Part shown: piece after piece, positions 35,494 to 45,668 of the stretch | How the letters are laid out: each line of letters starts with the position of its first letter | Position numbering within the stretch: position 1 is the stretch's first letter | From: Winogradskyella ludwigii | Lineage (GTDB): Bacteria; Bacteroidota; Bacteroidia; Flavobacteriales; Flavobacteriaceae | Assembly (NCBI RefSeq): GCF_013403985.1 | Contig: NZ_JABFDF010000001.1 | Span: forward strand, 620,001-684,000 | Direction of reading: 5' to 3' | Length of the DNA stretch: 64,000 nt | The notes under the pieces: model-generated | What the model saw: the letters and a program-made list of their open reading frames with translations, nothing else | What the model was told of the DNA's origin: nothing | Databases searched by the model: none | Program-made: the position numbers and the translations under genes

Positions 35494-36792
35494 ATGAGTA
35501 CACAAAAATTTGCAACACAAGCGTTGCACGCAGGTCACGACACAACTCAAACAGGAGGCACAAGAGCTGTTCCTATTTACCAAACATCATCGTATGTTTT
35601 TAAAGATTCCGATGAAGCCGCAGGGAGATTCAACCTATCTGTTCCTGGCTTTATTTACACTCGTCTAAATAACCCAACAAACGACATTTTAGAGCAGCGA
35701 CTAGCGGCACTAGAAGGAGGAATTGCAGCTGTTGCAACCGCCTCAGGAACTGCAGCAATTGCCACAACACTATTAACACTATTAAGAGCTGGAGACCATA
35801 TTGTTGCATCGAGCAGTTTGTATGGAGGAACGTACAATTTATTGAACGTCACTTTAGCAAGACACGGGATTACAACAACATTTGTAGATGCCTCTAACCC
35901 AGAAGAATTTAGTAAAGCAGCGCAAGAAAATACAAGAGCTATTTTTGTAGAATCTTTAGGGAATCCAAAATTAGATGTTTTAGATCTCGAAGCTATTTCT
36001 GCACAAGCAAAAGCACATAAAGTCCCATTGATTGTAGACAATACCGTTGCCACACCTTCATTGTTAAACCCTATTGAGTATGGCGCAAACATTGTTATAC
36101 ATTCTTTAACCAAATACATTACTGGCAACGGAACATCGCTTGGTGGAATTATTATCGATGCTGGCACTTTTGACTGGACTAACGGAAAATTCCCTGAATT
36201 TACAGAACCATCTGCAGGTTACCATGGTTTAGTTTATAGCGAAGTTATTGGAGCCGCTGCATTCATCGCAAAAATTAGAATTGAAGGTTTACGTGATTAC
36301 GGAAGTGCTTTGAGTCCTTTTAATGCATTTCAAATTATTCAAGGTTTAGAAACCTTAGAATTGCGTATTCAGAAGCATAGTGAAAATGCGCTAGAATTAG
36401 CAACATGGTTAGAATCTCAACCTGAAGTCAAATGGGTTAACTACCCAGGACTTGAAAGTAGCAAATACAGAGAACTTGCTAAAAAATATTTACCAAAAGG
36501 CCAAAGTGGTGTGGTTACTTTTGGAGTTGATGGTGGTTATGAAGCTGCTAAAACCATTGCAGACACGACAAGATTATTTTCGTTGTTAGCTAATATTGGA
36601 GACACAAAATCACTTATCATTCATCCTGCAAGTACAACACATCAGCAATTAAGCGATGATGCACAAGAAACTACAGGTGTTACAAAAGATTTAATTCGCT
36701 TATCTGTTGGAATTGAAAATATTGAAGATTTAAAAGAAGATTTAAAAGAAGCTTTTGCAGTTGTAAAGCAGCAAAAAGCACTTCAAAATTAA
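35494..36792 (+). CDS. metY: O-acetylhomoserine sulfhydrylase (O-acetylhomoserine aminocarboxypropyltransferase)
   Basis: PLP enzyme of the Cys/Met metabolism family that replaces the acetyl group of O-acetylhomoserine with sulfide, giving homocysteine. PLP Lys207 is in VIHSLTKYITGNGTSLGG; TRLNNPTNDILEQRLAALEGG and FVESLGNPKLDVLD are typical of MetY. Length 432 aa fits MetY better than MetB/MetC (~390). It is the first gene after the SAM riboswitch, which supports direct sulfhydrylation as the methionine route. A hairpin with T-rich tail separates it from metX. Confidence 0.95.
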   Translation: MSTQKFATQALHAGHDTTQTGGTRAVPIYQTSSYVFKDSDEAAGRFNLSVPGFIYTRLNNPTNDILEQRLAALEGGIAAVATASGTAAIATTLLTLLRAGDHIVASSSLYGGTYNLLNVTLARHGITTTFVDASNPEEFSKAAQENTRAIFVESLGNPKLDVLDLEAISAQAKAHKVPLIVDNTVATPSLLNPIEYGANIVIHSLTKYITGNGTSLGGIIIDAGTFDWTNGKFPEFTEPSAGYHGLVYSEVIGAAAFIAKIRIEGLRDYGSALSPFNAFQIIQGLETLELRIQKHSENALELATWLESQPEVKWVNYPGLESSKYRELAKKYLPKGQSGVVTFGVDGGYEAAKTIADTTRLFSLLANIGDTKSLIIHPASTTHQQLSDDAQETTGVTKDLIRLSVGIENIEDLKEDLKEAFAVVKQQKALQN

Positions 36793-36820
36793 TACATATT
36801 TCGTGTTTTGTTTATTTAAG

Positions 36821-36856
36821 AACAGATGTCTTTATTATTATAGACATCTGTTTTAA
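36821..36856 (+). terminator. Intercistronic hairpin between metY and metX
   Basis: AACAGATGTCT (36821-36831) and AGACATCTGTT (36842-36852) form a perfect 11-bp stem over a 10-nt AT loop, followed by TTTAATT. It probably lets only part of transcription reach metX. Confidence 0.7.
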
Positions 36857-36871
36857 TTAATAAAATTTAAG

Positions 36872-37879
36872 ATGGAAAAACTACATTTCATACAAATTGC
36901 AAATTATATTACGGAAAACGGCAAAAGTATTTCTGCAAAATTGTCTTACCAAACTTTTGGTAAAGCCCTACATTCTGCTCCCATAATTTTAGTCAACCAT
37001 GCCCTTACCGGAAACTCAAATGTGGTTGGAAAAGACGGTTGGTGGAATGATATCATTGGAGATAACAAATGCATAGACACAAATAACTATACCATTTTAG
37101 CGTTTAATATTCTTGGTAATGGCTTCGATAATATTGCAGAAAACTGCATTGAAAATTACAAAGACTTTACAGCGAGAGATATTGCCAAATTATTTGCTTT
37201 AGCCATAGAGCAATTAAAAATTAAGAATTTATTTGCCGTTATAGGTGGCTCTGTTGGTGGCGGAATTGCATGGGAATTAGCAGCATTAAAACCACGTTTA
37301 ATTCAACATCTCATCCCAATTGCAACCGACTGGAAATCTACGGATTGGGTGATTGCCAATTGCCATATTCAAGATTCTTTATTAAACAATTCTTCGCAGC
37401 CTTTAGTAGATGCCAGAATGCACGCTATGACCTTATATCGTACGCCTGAATCCTTGACACAAAAATTTGAACGCACTAAAAAAAGTGATTCACTTTACAA
37501 CATTGAATCTTGGTTGAGTTATCATGGTAATGCACTAGAAAATCGATTTCAGGTTGCTGCTTATAAATTGATGAATCAGATTTTACGAACTATAGATATT
37601 ACGAGAAATAGAACTGATTTTTTAGAGGTAGCGTCAAATATTGAAAGTGATATTCATATCATTACTATTAACTCTGATTTGTTCTTTAAAGCGGATGAAA
37701 ACTGGAATACTTATGTAGACTTAAAAGCTGTAAAAGACAATGTTAATATACATGAAATTAAATCCGTTCACGGTCACGATGCTTTTTTAATAGAATTTGA
37801 TCAATTATCACGTTTTTTGAAACCTATTTTTTCATCGCAATTGAAATCTAATAAAAAACTTGAGACGCAAGTTGCATAA
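36872..37879 (+). CDS. metX: Homoserine O-acetyltransferase-like alpha/beta hydrolase
   Basis: Activates homoserine by O-acylation from acetyl-CoA, supplying MetY. The nucleophile elbow is AVIGGSVGGGIAWELA with Ser127; the MetX-type oxyanion segment NHALTGNSNVVG and the DTNNYTILAFNILG strand come before it, and the catalytic His is in VHGHDAFLIEF near the C-terminus. At 335 aa it is shorter than most MetX (350-380), with a reduced lid. The elbow reads GGSVGG instead of the usual GGSMGG. Cotranscription with metY supports the assignment. Acyl donor (acetyl or succinyl) cannot be decided from sequence alone. Confidence 0.88.
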   Translation: MEKLHFIQIANYITENGKSISAKLSYQTFGKALHSAPIILVNHALTGNSNVVGKDGWWNDIIGDNKCIDTNNYTILAFNILGNGFDNIAENCIENYKDFTARDIAKLFALAIEQLKIKNLFAVIGGSVGGGIAWELAALKPRLIQHLIPIATDWKSTDWVIANCHIQDSLLNNSSQPLVDARMHAMTLYRTPESLTQKFERTKKSDSLYNIESWLSYHGNALENRFQVAAYKLMNQILRTIDITRNRTDFLEVASNIESDIHIITINSDLFFKADENWNTYVDLKAVKDNVNIHEIKSVHGHDAFLIEFDQLSRFLKPIFSSQLKSNKKLETQVA

Positions 37880-37898
37880 CAATTTATAATATAATTAA

Positions 37899-37930
37899 AA
37901 AAAAAGCTGAACTAACCGTTCGGCTTTTTT
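37899..37930 (+). terminator. Terminator after metX
   Basis: AAAAAAGCTGAAC and GTTCGGCTTTTTT pair with one G-T pair around TAACC and end in a T-run. Confidence 0.9.
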
Positions 37931-38143
37931 GATTTATATATTTAGAATAAAACACGTATCTTTTAAATACTATTTTTTTTACTAAAAGAGAATAAAAATA
38001 ATTTGATCTAATCATTTTAATACAAACCAAAAGTAATAGTCAAAAGAGTTACACTACAATTTTTACTAAATTCTAAACCATCAGCGTTAAAATTAATTGC
38101 AATTGAGACCAATACAATACTTTTAAGCGTATATATTTGACTA

Positions 38144-41100
38144 TTGAATAACACCGAAAACAAAGCACCCAAATCACCAAGAAAACGAGAGTTTCGTTGG
38201 CTTCGCAGAACATTACGCGTTCTGTTAGGCATTCTTTTGTTTTTATTTTTGGTGATTCTTTTTGTTCGCAGTCCTTGGGGACAATCTATTATCGTAGATA
38301 AAGCTGTCAATTTCGTCGCTGATAAAACAGGAACTAAAGTTGCCATAGAAAAACTTTTTATCACATTTGATGGCGATGTACAACTCGATGGCTTGTATCT
38401 CGAAGACATTAAAGGTGATACTCTAGTCTACTCGAAATCATTAGAAGCCAATATTCCATTATGGAAAATGATACGCGGAGAAGGTGTTGGTGTAGACGCT
38501 TTAGATTGGGATGGTTTACGTGCCAATATTATTAGAAAAGATAGTATTACAGGTTATAATTTTCAATTTCTTATTGATGCTTTTGCCTCAACAGATACGA
38601 CAACCGTTGAAACAGACACCACGTCTACTCCACTAAATCTAGTTTTAGGCAACTTAAATTTTAACAATTTTGATATTGTTTTTGATGATGCCGTTGCTGG
38701 CATCGATTCTAGATTTAAAATTGGCAAGTTAAAAGCCCAAATGGAAACTACCAATTTGGAAGACATGATTTTTGACGCTTCAACCATTGAACTTAGCGAC
38801 TCCAACATTAAGTTTATTCAGAAACCTGTAGCGATTGACACTACGATTTCAGAGACTCCTCTACCAAAATTAGCTTTTGAAACTATTGCATTAAACAATG
38901 TAGTTGCTTATTACGAATCACAACCCGAACGATTAATTTCCGATATTAATATTTCAGAATTCTCAACAGAATCTCCAATTATAAATTTAGCAGATAGCGA
39001 TTTTAGCCTTAAAAATATTACACTTAAAAATTCTAAAATCAGCTTAACAACCGAAGCTGAAATTAATGGAATGACTCAACAAATAGTAGTCACACCAAAG
39101 GACACAAAAACAGAAAGCATTGCTTTTGAATGGCCTCAACTAAAAATTGATATTGCTGCAATTGATTTCGAAAATAACCAAATCGATTATCGTGTTGGCA
39201 ATGCGCAACCAAAAAACGGTGTTTTTAATCCAAATGCTATTGCTTTATCAGAATTTACGTTTCAAGCTAAAGATATTACACTAAAAGATAAGAACGCAAC
39301 ACTCGATTTAGAACAATTTAATTTTAACGAATTTTCAGGATTAAACCTTAAACAATTAGCGATCAACTTTAAGGCTACAGATAAGCAAATGCAATTGGAT
39401 GATTTCCAATTCAAATTAAATAACAACAGTATTTCTGGTGCTGCACAATTAGATTACAGTTCACTTTCAAAACTAATAGATCGTCCAGAAACAACCACTG
39501 TAAATGTAAATTTACCGTCACTTAGTTTATCCTTATCTGAAATATTCAGATTTCAACCCGATTTAAAAAATAACGAATACCTTAATAAACTCAGTAAAAA
39601 ACAACTTACAGGAAACATTAATGCTTCTGGTACTTTAGCGTCAATTGATTTAACAAACGCAAAATTAAATTGGGGAAACACAACAACAATTTCAACCAAC
39701 GGATCACTTCAAAATATTACAAACCCTGAAACACTTCAATTCAATATTCCGAAATTTACAGCAGTAACAAAACGATCTGATTTAATTCAATTTGTAAATG
39801 AAGCCGATTTAGGTGTCAGCTTACCTAAAGCGGTTAAACTTACTGCTCAGTTTAAAGGAAATCTTGAAGATATTTCTGCAAAAGCAAAATTAACAAGTAC
39901 TCAAGGGATAGCAACTATTGATGGTAGCTTTAAAAATAAGGACCAAATTTCTTATGATGCCACAATTGATATTGACGATTATAAAGTAAACGAATTACTT
40001 AACGATTCGCAATTTGGAGCATTAAGTCTTCAAATAAAATCTCAAGGAAGCGGAAACAACATTAACACGCTAGATGCAACCTTAGATGCTACAATTTCTG
40101 AATTTAAGCTTAATAATTATGCCATAAAAGACCTTAAACTTAATGGCGAAGTTAAAAATGGAACTGGTAATATTCATTCGGAATACAAAGACAGTAATCT
40201 GAATATAAACCTAGATACGTATGTTGTTTTAGATTCTATTTCTCCTGAAGCAAATGTCCAAATTAACGTTATCGGAGCCAACCTACAATCGCTTGGTTTA
40301 ATGAGTCGAAATATTAAAACGGCCATGAATATTACGGTAGATTTTAAAGGCAACCAAGATATATACGATGCTAGTGCTAACATCGAAGATGGCGTTGTAG
40401 TTTATGATAATAGAAGTTATCTCATTGGTAGCTTAAAGGCTTTGGCTCATGTGGATAAAGACACAACTTCAGTGTCAGTTAAAAACAAGATTTTAGGTAT
40501 TGATTTAAAATCCAATGCCAATCCGCAAACCTTTAGCAAAGCTGTTCAACGTCACGTTTTAAGTTATTTTTATAGAGATGAAGTAGTCTCGGATACCATT
40601 AGTGATTTTGTAAATTTAAATTTGAAAGGTAAAGTTGCACAGTCGCCTTTACTAAAAGACGTTTTTTTAGTTAATGTGCAAGATTTAGACACCATTGCTG
40701 TTGCTATAGATTTCAATGAAAAAGCGCGTAAACTTGAAGCAAATATTACAGCACCACATATTAATTATAGTGGTAATAAATTAGACAGTCTTGCCTTTTC
40801 TATGCTTACAGACAAAGAAAATTTCAGCTTCAATCTTGGGTTTAAAAATATAAGTGCTGGTCCTTTAGATGTTCCTAAAACTATAATAACAGGTAAACAA
40901 GCTAACCATGAATTAGCGCTTAACTTTTTAGGTTATTATAAAGATGAACAGCTCATGAACGTCAGTACCAAAATAACAGGTAATCGTGAGCGTTTAAGAT
41001 TCAACATAAATCCGGATAGTTTAGTTTTAAACAAAGAAAACTGGACAATTCCTGAAAACAATGAAATAATTTTTGCCAACAACAGCCTTGAATTCAATGA

Positions 41101-43222
41101 GTTTAAAATCAACAAAAACAATCAGTCTATTGAAATAACAGATAAATTAGAGACTGTTTCAAAAGATCATATCGCTGTTGAGTTCGAAAATTTTGATATC
41201 AGTGCGGTTTTCAATTATTTAAATCCAGAATATAAATTAGCAACAGGTTTGCTAAAAGGTAATTTTATTCTTGAAGATCCTTTTACTAATGCTGGTGTAT
41301 TAGCCAATTTAAATATTGAACAATTTAAAATGCTTAAAACCGATTTAGGCACTTTGAGTATTAATGGAAATTCACTTGGTGATAATAGTTATGCGTTTAA
41401 TGCAGGACTAAAAGGTGGTGATATTGATTTTGATCTCGTTGGAGATTACACTGTAAGTAACAACAACGCAAATCTCGATCTAGATTTTAACATCAACGAT
41501 TTCAAAATGAAAGCCCTCAACACCTTATCGTTGGGCGAAATTAAAGACACTGAAGGTAGTTTCTCTGGTGTATTTAAAGTTACAGGATCAACGTCAGATC
41601 CTAAATATGATGGCAGCCTAACATTTAAAAAGGCCGGTTTTAATGTTGCCAAATTGAACACGAAGTTTAGCATGGCTAATGAAACACTAAACATTAATAA
41701 CCAAGGTTTGTCCATGACTAATTTCACCATTCGTGATGAAAACAACAATGCTTTGGTCGTTTCAGGAAAAGTTGGCACCGAAAGTTTTATTAATCCAACA
41801 TTCGATTTAAGTGTAAAAACCACCAATTTTCAAGTCTTAAATGCCACTAAAGAAGATAACGAAGAATTTTACGGCAAAGTTACTTTTGACGCTAATGCAA
41901 AACTCACTGGTGATTTACAAATCCCAAAATTAGATGCTAAATTGACTTTAGGTTCAGATACGGATTTCACCTATGTATTACCTTCATCTGTAGCTAGTGT
42001 AGAAGAACGTGATGGTGTGGTTGTATTTGTAAATCGAGAAAACAGAGATGCAATTCTCACCCAAACAGAAGAACAAACAGCAACGATTAAAGGTTTTGAT
42101 ATTAGGGCGTTATTCAACGTCGGAAAAGATGCTGCAGTCACTATAATTATAGATGAAGAAACTGGTGATAATTTTAAAATTTCGGGAGAAGGAGATTTTG
42201 TGTTCACCATGAAACCTAATGGAAGAACAACACTAACTGGTGCTTATGAAATTTCGGAAGGCCATTATGAACTTAACCTTTACAATTTAGTTAACCGAAA
42301 ATTCCTAATAGCCAAAGGAAGTCGCGTTACTTGGTCTGGCGATCCTTTTGATGCCAAATTAGATGTACGTGCCATATATAATTTAGAAACCTCAGCTTAT
42401 GGATTAATGGCATCTCAAATTTCTGGTGCAGATTCATCTGTAAAAAGCAAATACCAAGAAGTATTACCTTTTAATGTTTACCTTAACATTGATGGAGAAC
42501 TCTTACAACCTAAAATTTCATTTGGTTTAGATATGCCAGAAGAAGAACAAGGAGCAATTAGCGGACAAGTTTATACCAGAGTACAACAAATTAGCCAGCA
42601 GGAAGGAGAACTTAATCGACAGGTCTTTTCGTTATTAGTCCTTAATCGATTTTACCCAGATTCTGGTAGCGATGGTAGTGATGGTGGTTTTGCAACGATT
42701 GCGAGAGACAATTTAAATGATGCGGTTTCTGATCAGCTTAATGCGTTTTCAGACAAATTATTAGGCAGTTCTGGTATTGAACTCGATTTTGGACTTAATA
42801 GTTATACTGATTATCAAGGAGACTCTCCAACAGATCGTACAGAGTTAGAAATTGCTGCAAAGAAAAAGCTATTTAACGACAAGTTAACCGTTAGTGTAGG
42901 TAGCGATGTAGACATACAAGGCAGCAGTAGTACTGACGAAGCAACACCTATAATTGGTAATGTAAGTTTAGAATATGCATTGACAGAAGACGGAAGATAC
43001 CGACTAAAAGGCTTTAGAAAAAGTGAATTTGAAAATGTAATAGATGGTCAAACTATAGTAAGTGGTATTAGCTTAATATTTACTAAAGAATTTAACCAAT
43101 TTAGCGAACTTTGGGATGCTATTTTACGTTCTAATAAAGAAGAGAAAGCAAAAGCTGAAAAAGAAGCGCAACAAAAGGAACAAGACGCTACAGATAAAAG
43201 TATTGAACAGAAAAAGAATTAA
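38144..43222 (+). CDS. tamB: Translocation and assembly module protein TamB
   Basis: Large periplasm-spanning protein anchored in the inner membrane that helps insert or supply outer-membrane components (TAM complex, AsmA-like lipid-bridge superfamily). A positively charged N-terminus (KSPRKREFRWLRRTLR) is followed by one membrane anchor (VLLGILLFLFLVILFV), then a very long beta-rich region made of alternating hydrophobic strands, and a C-terminal TamB domain (DFTYVLPSSVASV, then INLGLFDMPEEEQG-like FGLDMPEEEQGAISG and VFSLLVLNRFYP). The start is TTG at 38144. The last ~30 residues are a Lys/Glu/Gln tail. tamL starts 2 bp after the stop, so the two form one operon. Confidence 0.93.
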   Translation: MNNTENKAPKSPRKREFRWLRRTLRVLLGILLFLFLVILFVRSPWGQSIIVDKAVNFVADKTGTKVAIEKLFITFDGDVQLDGLYLEDIKGDTLVYSKSLEANIPLWKMIRGEGVGVDALDWDGLRANIIRKDSITGYNFQFLIDAFASTDTTTVETDTTSTPLNLVLGNLNFNNFDIVFDDAVAGIDSRFKIGKLKAQMETTNLEDMIFDASTIELSDSNIKFIQKPVAIDTTISETPLPKLAFETIALNNVVAYYESQPERLISDINISEFSTESPIINLADSDFSLKNITLKNSKISLTTEAEINGMTQQIVVTPKDTKTESIAFEWPQLKIDIAAIDFENNQIDYRVGNAQPKNGVFNPNAIALSEFTFQAKDITLKDKNATLDLEQFNFNEFSGLNLKQLAINFKATDKQMQLDDFQFKLNNNSISGAAQLDYSSLSKLIDRPETTTVNVNLPSLSLSLSEIFRFQPDLKNNEYLNKLSKKQLTGNINASGTLASIDLTNAKLNWGNTTTISTNGSLQNITNPETLQFNIPKFTAVTKRSDLIQFVNEADLGVSLPKAVKLTAQFKGNLEDISAKAKLTSTQGIATIDGSFKNKDQISYDATIDIDDYKVNELLNDSQFGALSLQIKSQGSGNNINTLDATLDATISEFKLNNYAIKDLKLNGEVKNGTGNIHSEYKDSNLNINLDTYVVLDSISPEANVQINVIGANLQSLGLMSRNIKTAMNITVDFKGNQDIYDASANIEDGVVVYDNRSYLIGSLKALAHVDKDTTSVSVKNKILGIDLKSNANPQTFSKAVQRHVLSYFYRDEVVSDTISDFVNLNLKGKVAQSPLLKDVFLVNVQDLDTIAVAIDFNEKARKLEANITAPHINYSGNKLDSLAFSMLTDKENFSFNLGFKNISAGPLDVPKTIITGKQANHELALNFLGYYKDEQLMNVSTKITGNRERLRFNINPDSLVLNKENWTIPENNEIIFANNSLEFNEFKINKNNQSIEITDKLETVSKDHIAVEFENFDISAVFNYLNPEYKLATGLLKGNFILEDPFTNAGVLANLNIEQFKMLKTDLGTLSINGNSLGDNSYAFNAGLKGGDIDFDLVGDYTVSNNNANLDLDFNINDFKMKALNTLSLGEIKDTEGSFSGVFKVTGSTSDPKYDGSLTFKKAGFNVAKLNTKFSMANETLNINNQGLSMTNFTIRDENNNALVVSGKVGTESFINPTFDLSVKTTNFQVLNATKEDNEEFYGKVTFDANAKLTGDLQIPKLDAKLTLGSDTDFTYVLPSSVASVEERDGVVVFVNRENRDAILTQTEEQTATIKGFDIRALFNVGKDAAVTIIIDEETGDNFKISGEGDFVFTMKPNGRTTLTGAYEISEGHYELNLYNLVNRKFLIAKGSRVTWSGDPFDAKLDVRAIYNLETSAYGLMASQISGADSSVKSKYQEVLPFNVYLNIDGELLQPKISFGLDMPEEEQGAISGQVYTRVQQISQQEGELNRQVFSLLVLNRFYPDSGSDGSDGGFATIARDNLNDAVSDQLNAFSDKLLGSSGIELDFGLNSYTDYQGDSPTDRTELEIAAKKKLFNDKLTVSVGSDVDIQGSSSTDEATPIIGNVSLEYALTEDGRYRLKGFRKSEFENVIDGQTIVSGISLIFTKEFNQFSELWDAILRSNKEEKAKAEKEAQQKEQDATDKSIEQKKN

Positions 43223-43224
43223 AC

Positions 43225-45510
43225 TTGAATAGAACTTTAAAACATAGTATTTCTTTTATTTTCTTCGGACTAATTTTATACTCATGCAGTATAACAAAAC
43301 ACATTCCTGAAGGTGAACGTTTATATACTGGTGCTAAAATTGAAATTGAATCTGATTCGATCATAAAAAACGAAGAGGATTTAAAAACGGAATTAGAAAC
43401 CATTTTAAGACCCGAACCCAATTCTAAGTTTTTAGGAATGCATTTGGGTTTATATTATTATTACAAAAACCAAAAAGAGAATCCAGGATTCATTAATAAA
43501 TGGCTCTATAAACAAGTTGGAGAAAAACCCGTTTATCAATCTAGTGTAAACGCTTTTGAGGTTGAGGCGGTGTTAAGAAATCGTTTAGAAAACAAAGGAT
43601 TTTTCTACAGTACTGCAACATCTTCTTTTGAAGAAAAAGAAAATGAAGCTTCCGCTAATTATCAGTTAAAAATCACGGAACCTTATAAAATGGAGCGTTT
43701 CCAAGTAGACTCTATGCCTACACAACTTTATAAAGACATAAAAAAGGTCATAAAAAGTTCCCCTTTTCAAGAGAATATGCGCTTCGATTTGTCTAATATG
43801 AAATTAGAACGCCAACGTATTGATACGCGACTAAAGCAAAAAGGCTATTATAACCTCAATCCAGATTTCTTCATTTTTGAAGCTGACACAAATCAATATG
43901 ACAACAAACGTTTCGATTTATTTTTAAAATTAAAAGCCGAAGTTCCAGAGAAAGCGACTATTCCTTACCGAATTTCAAAAATAAATGTCCTTGCAAATTA
44001 CGACATACAAGATTCCACATACATTAAACCAGAACGGTTCAACAACAAAAATTACATACAAGATTCACTCTTTATAGAACCTAAATATCTAGATGAATTC
44101 ATCACTTTAAAAGAAGGTGAACTTTACAGTCCTGAAACGTCAAAAAACACTGCTAGACGCTTATCAAAAATTGGAGCCTATAAATATGTTAATATTCAAT
44201 ATAAAGAAATAGACTCGCTACTCACAGATAGTTTAGGAATTCTCGAAGCTAATATTTTTCTATCACCATTAACCAACCGTGCCGTACGTTTAGAGTTACA
44301 AGCGGTTACAAAATCTAATAATTACACAGGACCTCATTTAGCATTAACTTATAGTAATCGAAATGTTTTTAAAGGAGGAGAAACATTAAACATTAGTACT
44401 AATTTAGGTTACGAATCGCAATTTGGTAGCGATGACGATGCAGGACTTAGCAGTGTGGAATTAGGATTAACAACCGAACTCATTTTTCCTCGTGTTTTAT
44501 TTCCTGTAAAAATCAACACGGATTTCTTTAAATATTCAATTCCCAAAACAAAAACAAGTCTCAGCCTTAATTATCTAAATAGAAGCGAATTGTACACATT
44601 GCTTTCAGGAAGTGGGCAGTTTGGATATTCTTGGAATGCTAATAAATTTATTACTTATCAGTTTAATCCTATTTCTGTAAGCTACACGAGACTATCAAAT
44701 ACAACCGATGAATTTGAAGCTATTTTAGATGACAATTTATACCTGCAACAAAGTTTCGATCAACAATTTATATCAGGAATGACATTTTCATTCACGTATA
44801 ATGAAATGGTAGATACCAACGATCCAAATCAGTTTTATCTAAACACTACTTTAGATGTTGCAGGTAATTCTATTAGCTTGTTAGGACAAGAAACCACGTC
44901 TGGAGAACCCAAAGAATTTTTAGGGTTAGAATACGCACAGTATGCAAAAGCAGATCTAGATTTTAGATTTCACCTTAACTTTGGTAAAGATAGAGCACAA
45001 ACTTTAGCTACAAGACTATTCGCTGGTTATGGTATGCCTTACGGGAATTCTGAAGTTATTCCGTATGTAAAACAATATTTTTCTGGAGGACCATATAGTG
45101 TTAGAGCTTTTAAAACACGATCCTTAGGACCTGGAACTTATGATGACGATAGCGATGATGATAGTGATGCTACATATTGGGACCAAACAGGAAATATTAA
45201 ATTAGAAGCCAATATCGAATATCGTTTTCCGTTATTCTCATTTTTTAAAGGTGCAGTATTTGCAGATGCAGGAAATATATGGAACTCTAAAGCCAATTCT
45301 GTTTTTGATGGCGAAGATAAATTTACATCTAACTTTATAAATGAATTTGGAATGGGAACTGGAGTCGGATTACACATTGATATTCAGGGCTTTGTTATTC
45401 GTTTTGATTTGGCAGCACCATTTCATGACCCTTCCTTAGAAGAGGGGAAACGATGGGACTTTAAAGCAGATGAACCTGTACTGAATTTTGCTATTGGCTA
45501 TTCATTTTAA
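43225..45510 (+). CDS. tamL: TamL, lipid-modified TamA/BamA-family outer-membrane protein
   Basis: Outer-membrane barrel partner of TamB. The N-terminus MNRTLKHSISFIFFGLILYSC has a lipobox ending in Cys21, so the mature protein should be lipidated, as in the TamL variant described for Bacteroidota. POTRA-like segments cover roughly residues 100-330, and the barrel ends with GMGTGVGLHIDIQGFVIRFDLA and the terminal GYSF. RAFKTRSLGPG is the BamA-type motif of the L6 loop (VRAF, then GPG). 761 aa; starts with TTG 43225. A low-complexity DDDSDDDSDA stretch lies near the L6 loop. Confidence 0.93.
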   Translation: MNRTLKHSISFIFFGLILYSCSITKHIPEGERLYTGAKIEIESDSIIKNEEDLKTELETILRPEPNSKFLGMHLGLYYYYKNQKENPGFINKWLYKQVGEKPVYQSSVNAFEVEAVLRNRLENKGFFYSTATSSFEEKENEASANYQLKITEPYKMERFQVDSMPTQLYKDIKKVIKSSPFQENMRFDLSNMKLERQRIDTRLKQKGYYNLNPDFFIFEADTNQYDNKRFDLFLKLKAEVPEKATIPYRISKINVLANYDIQDSTYIKPERFNNKNYIQDSLFIEPKYLDEFITLKEGELYSPETSKNTARRLSKIGAYKYVNIQYKEIDSLLTDSLGILEANIFLSPLTNRAVRLELQAVTKSNNYTGPHLALTYSNRNVFKGGETLNISTNLGYESQFGSDDDAGLSSVELGLTTELIFPRVLFPVKINTDFFKYSIPKTKTSLSLNYLNRSELYTLLSGSGQFGYSWNANKFITYQFNPISVSYTRLSNTTDEFEAILDDNLYLQQSFDQQFISGMTFSFTYNEMVDTNDPNQFYLNTTLDVAGNSISLLGQETTSGEPKEFLGLEYAQYAKADLDFRFHLNFGKDRAQTLATRLFAGYGMPYGNSEVIPYVKQYFSGGPYSVRAFKTRSLGPGTYDDDSDDDSDATYWDQTGNIKLEANIEYRFPLFSFFKGAVFADAGNIWNSKANSVFDGEDKFTSNFINEFGMGTGVGLHIDIQGFVIRFDLAAPFHDPSLEEGKRWDFKADEPVLNFAIGYSF

Positions 45511-45668
45511 ATCCTTTATAGATAACCAAAATCGACAAATTCGTTTTACGTTTTAAAGAAATATACCTCAGGTTTGATTTCTAAAAGCCTATCCGACTCG
45601 CATCTAATTCCTAAAATTATTATATCTTTATTAATTCCCAATTTTTAAAAACACAGAATCATATTTAT

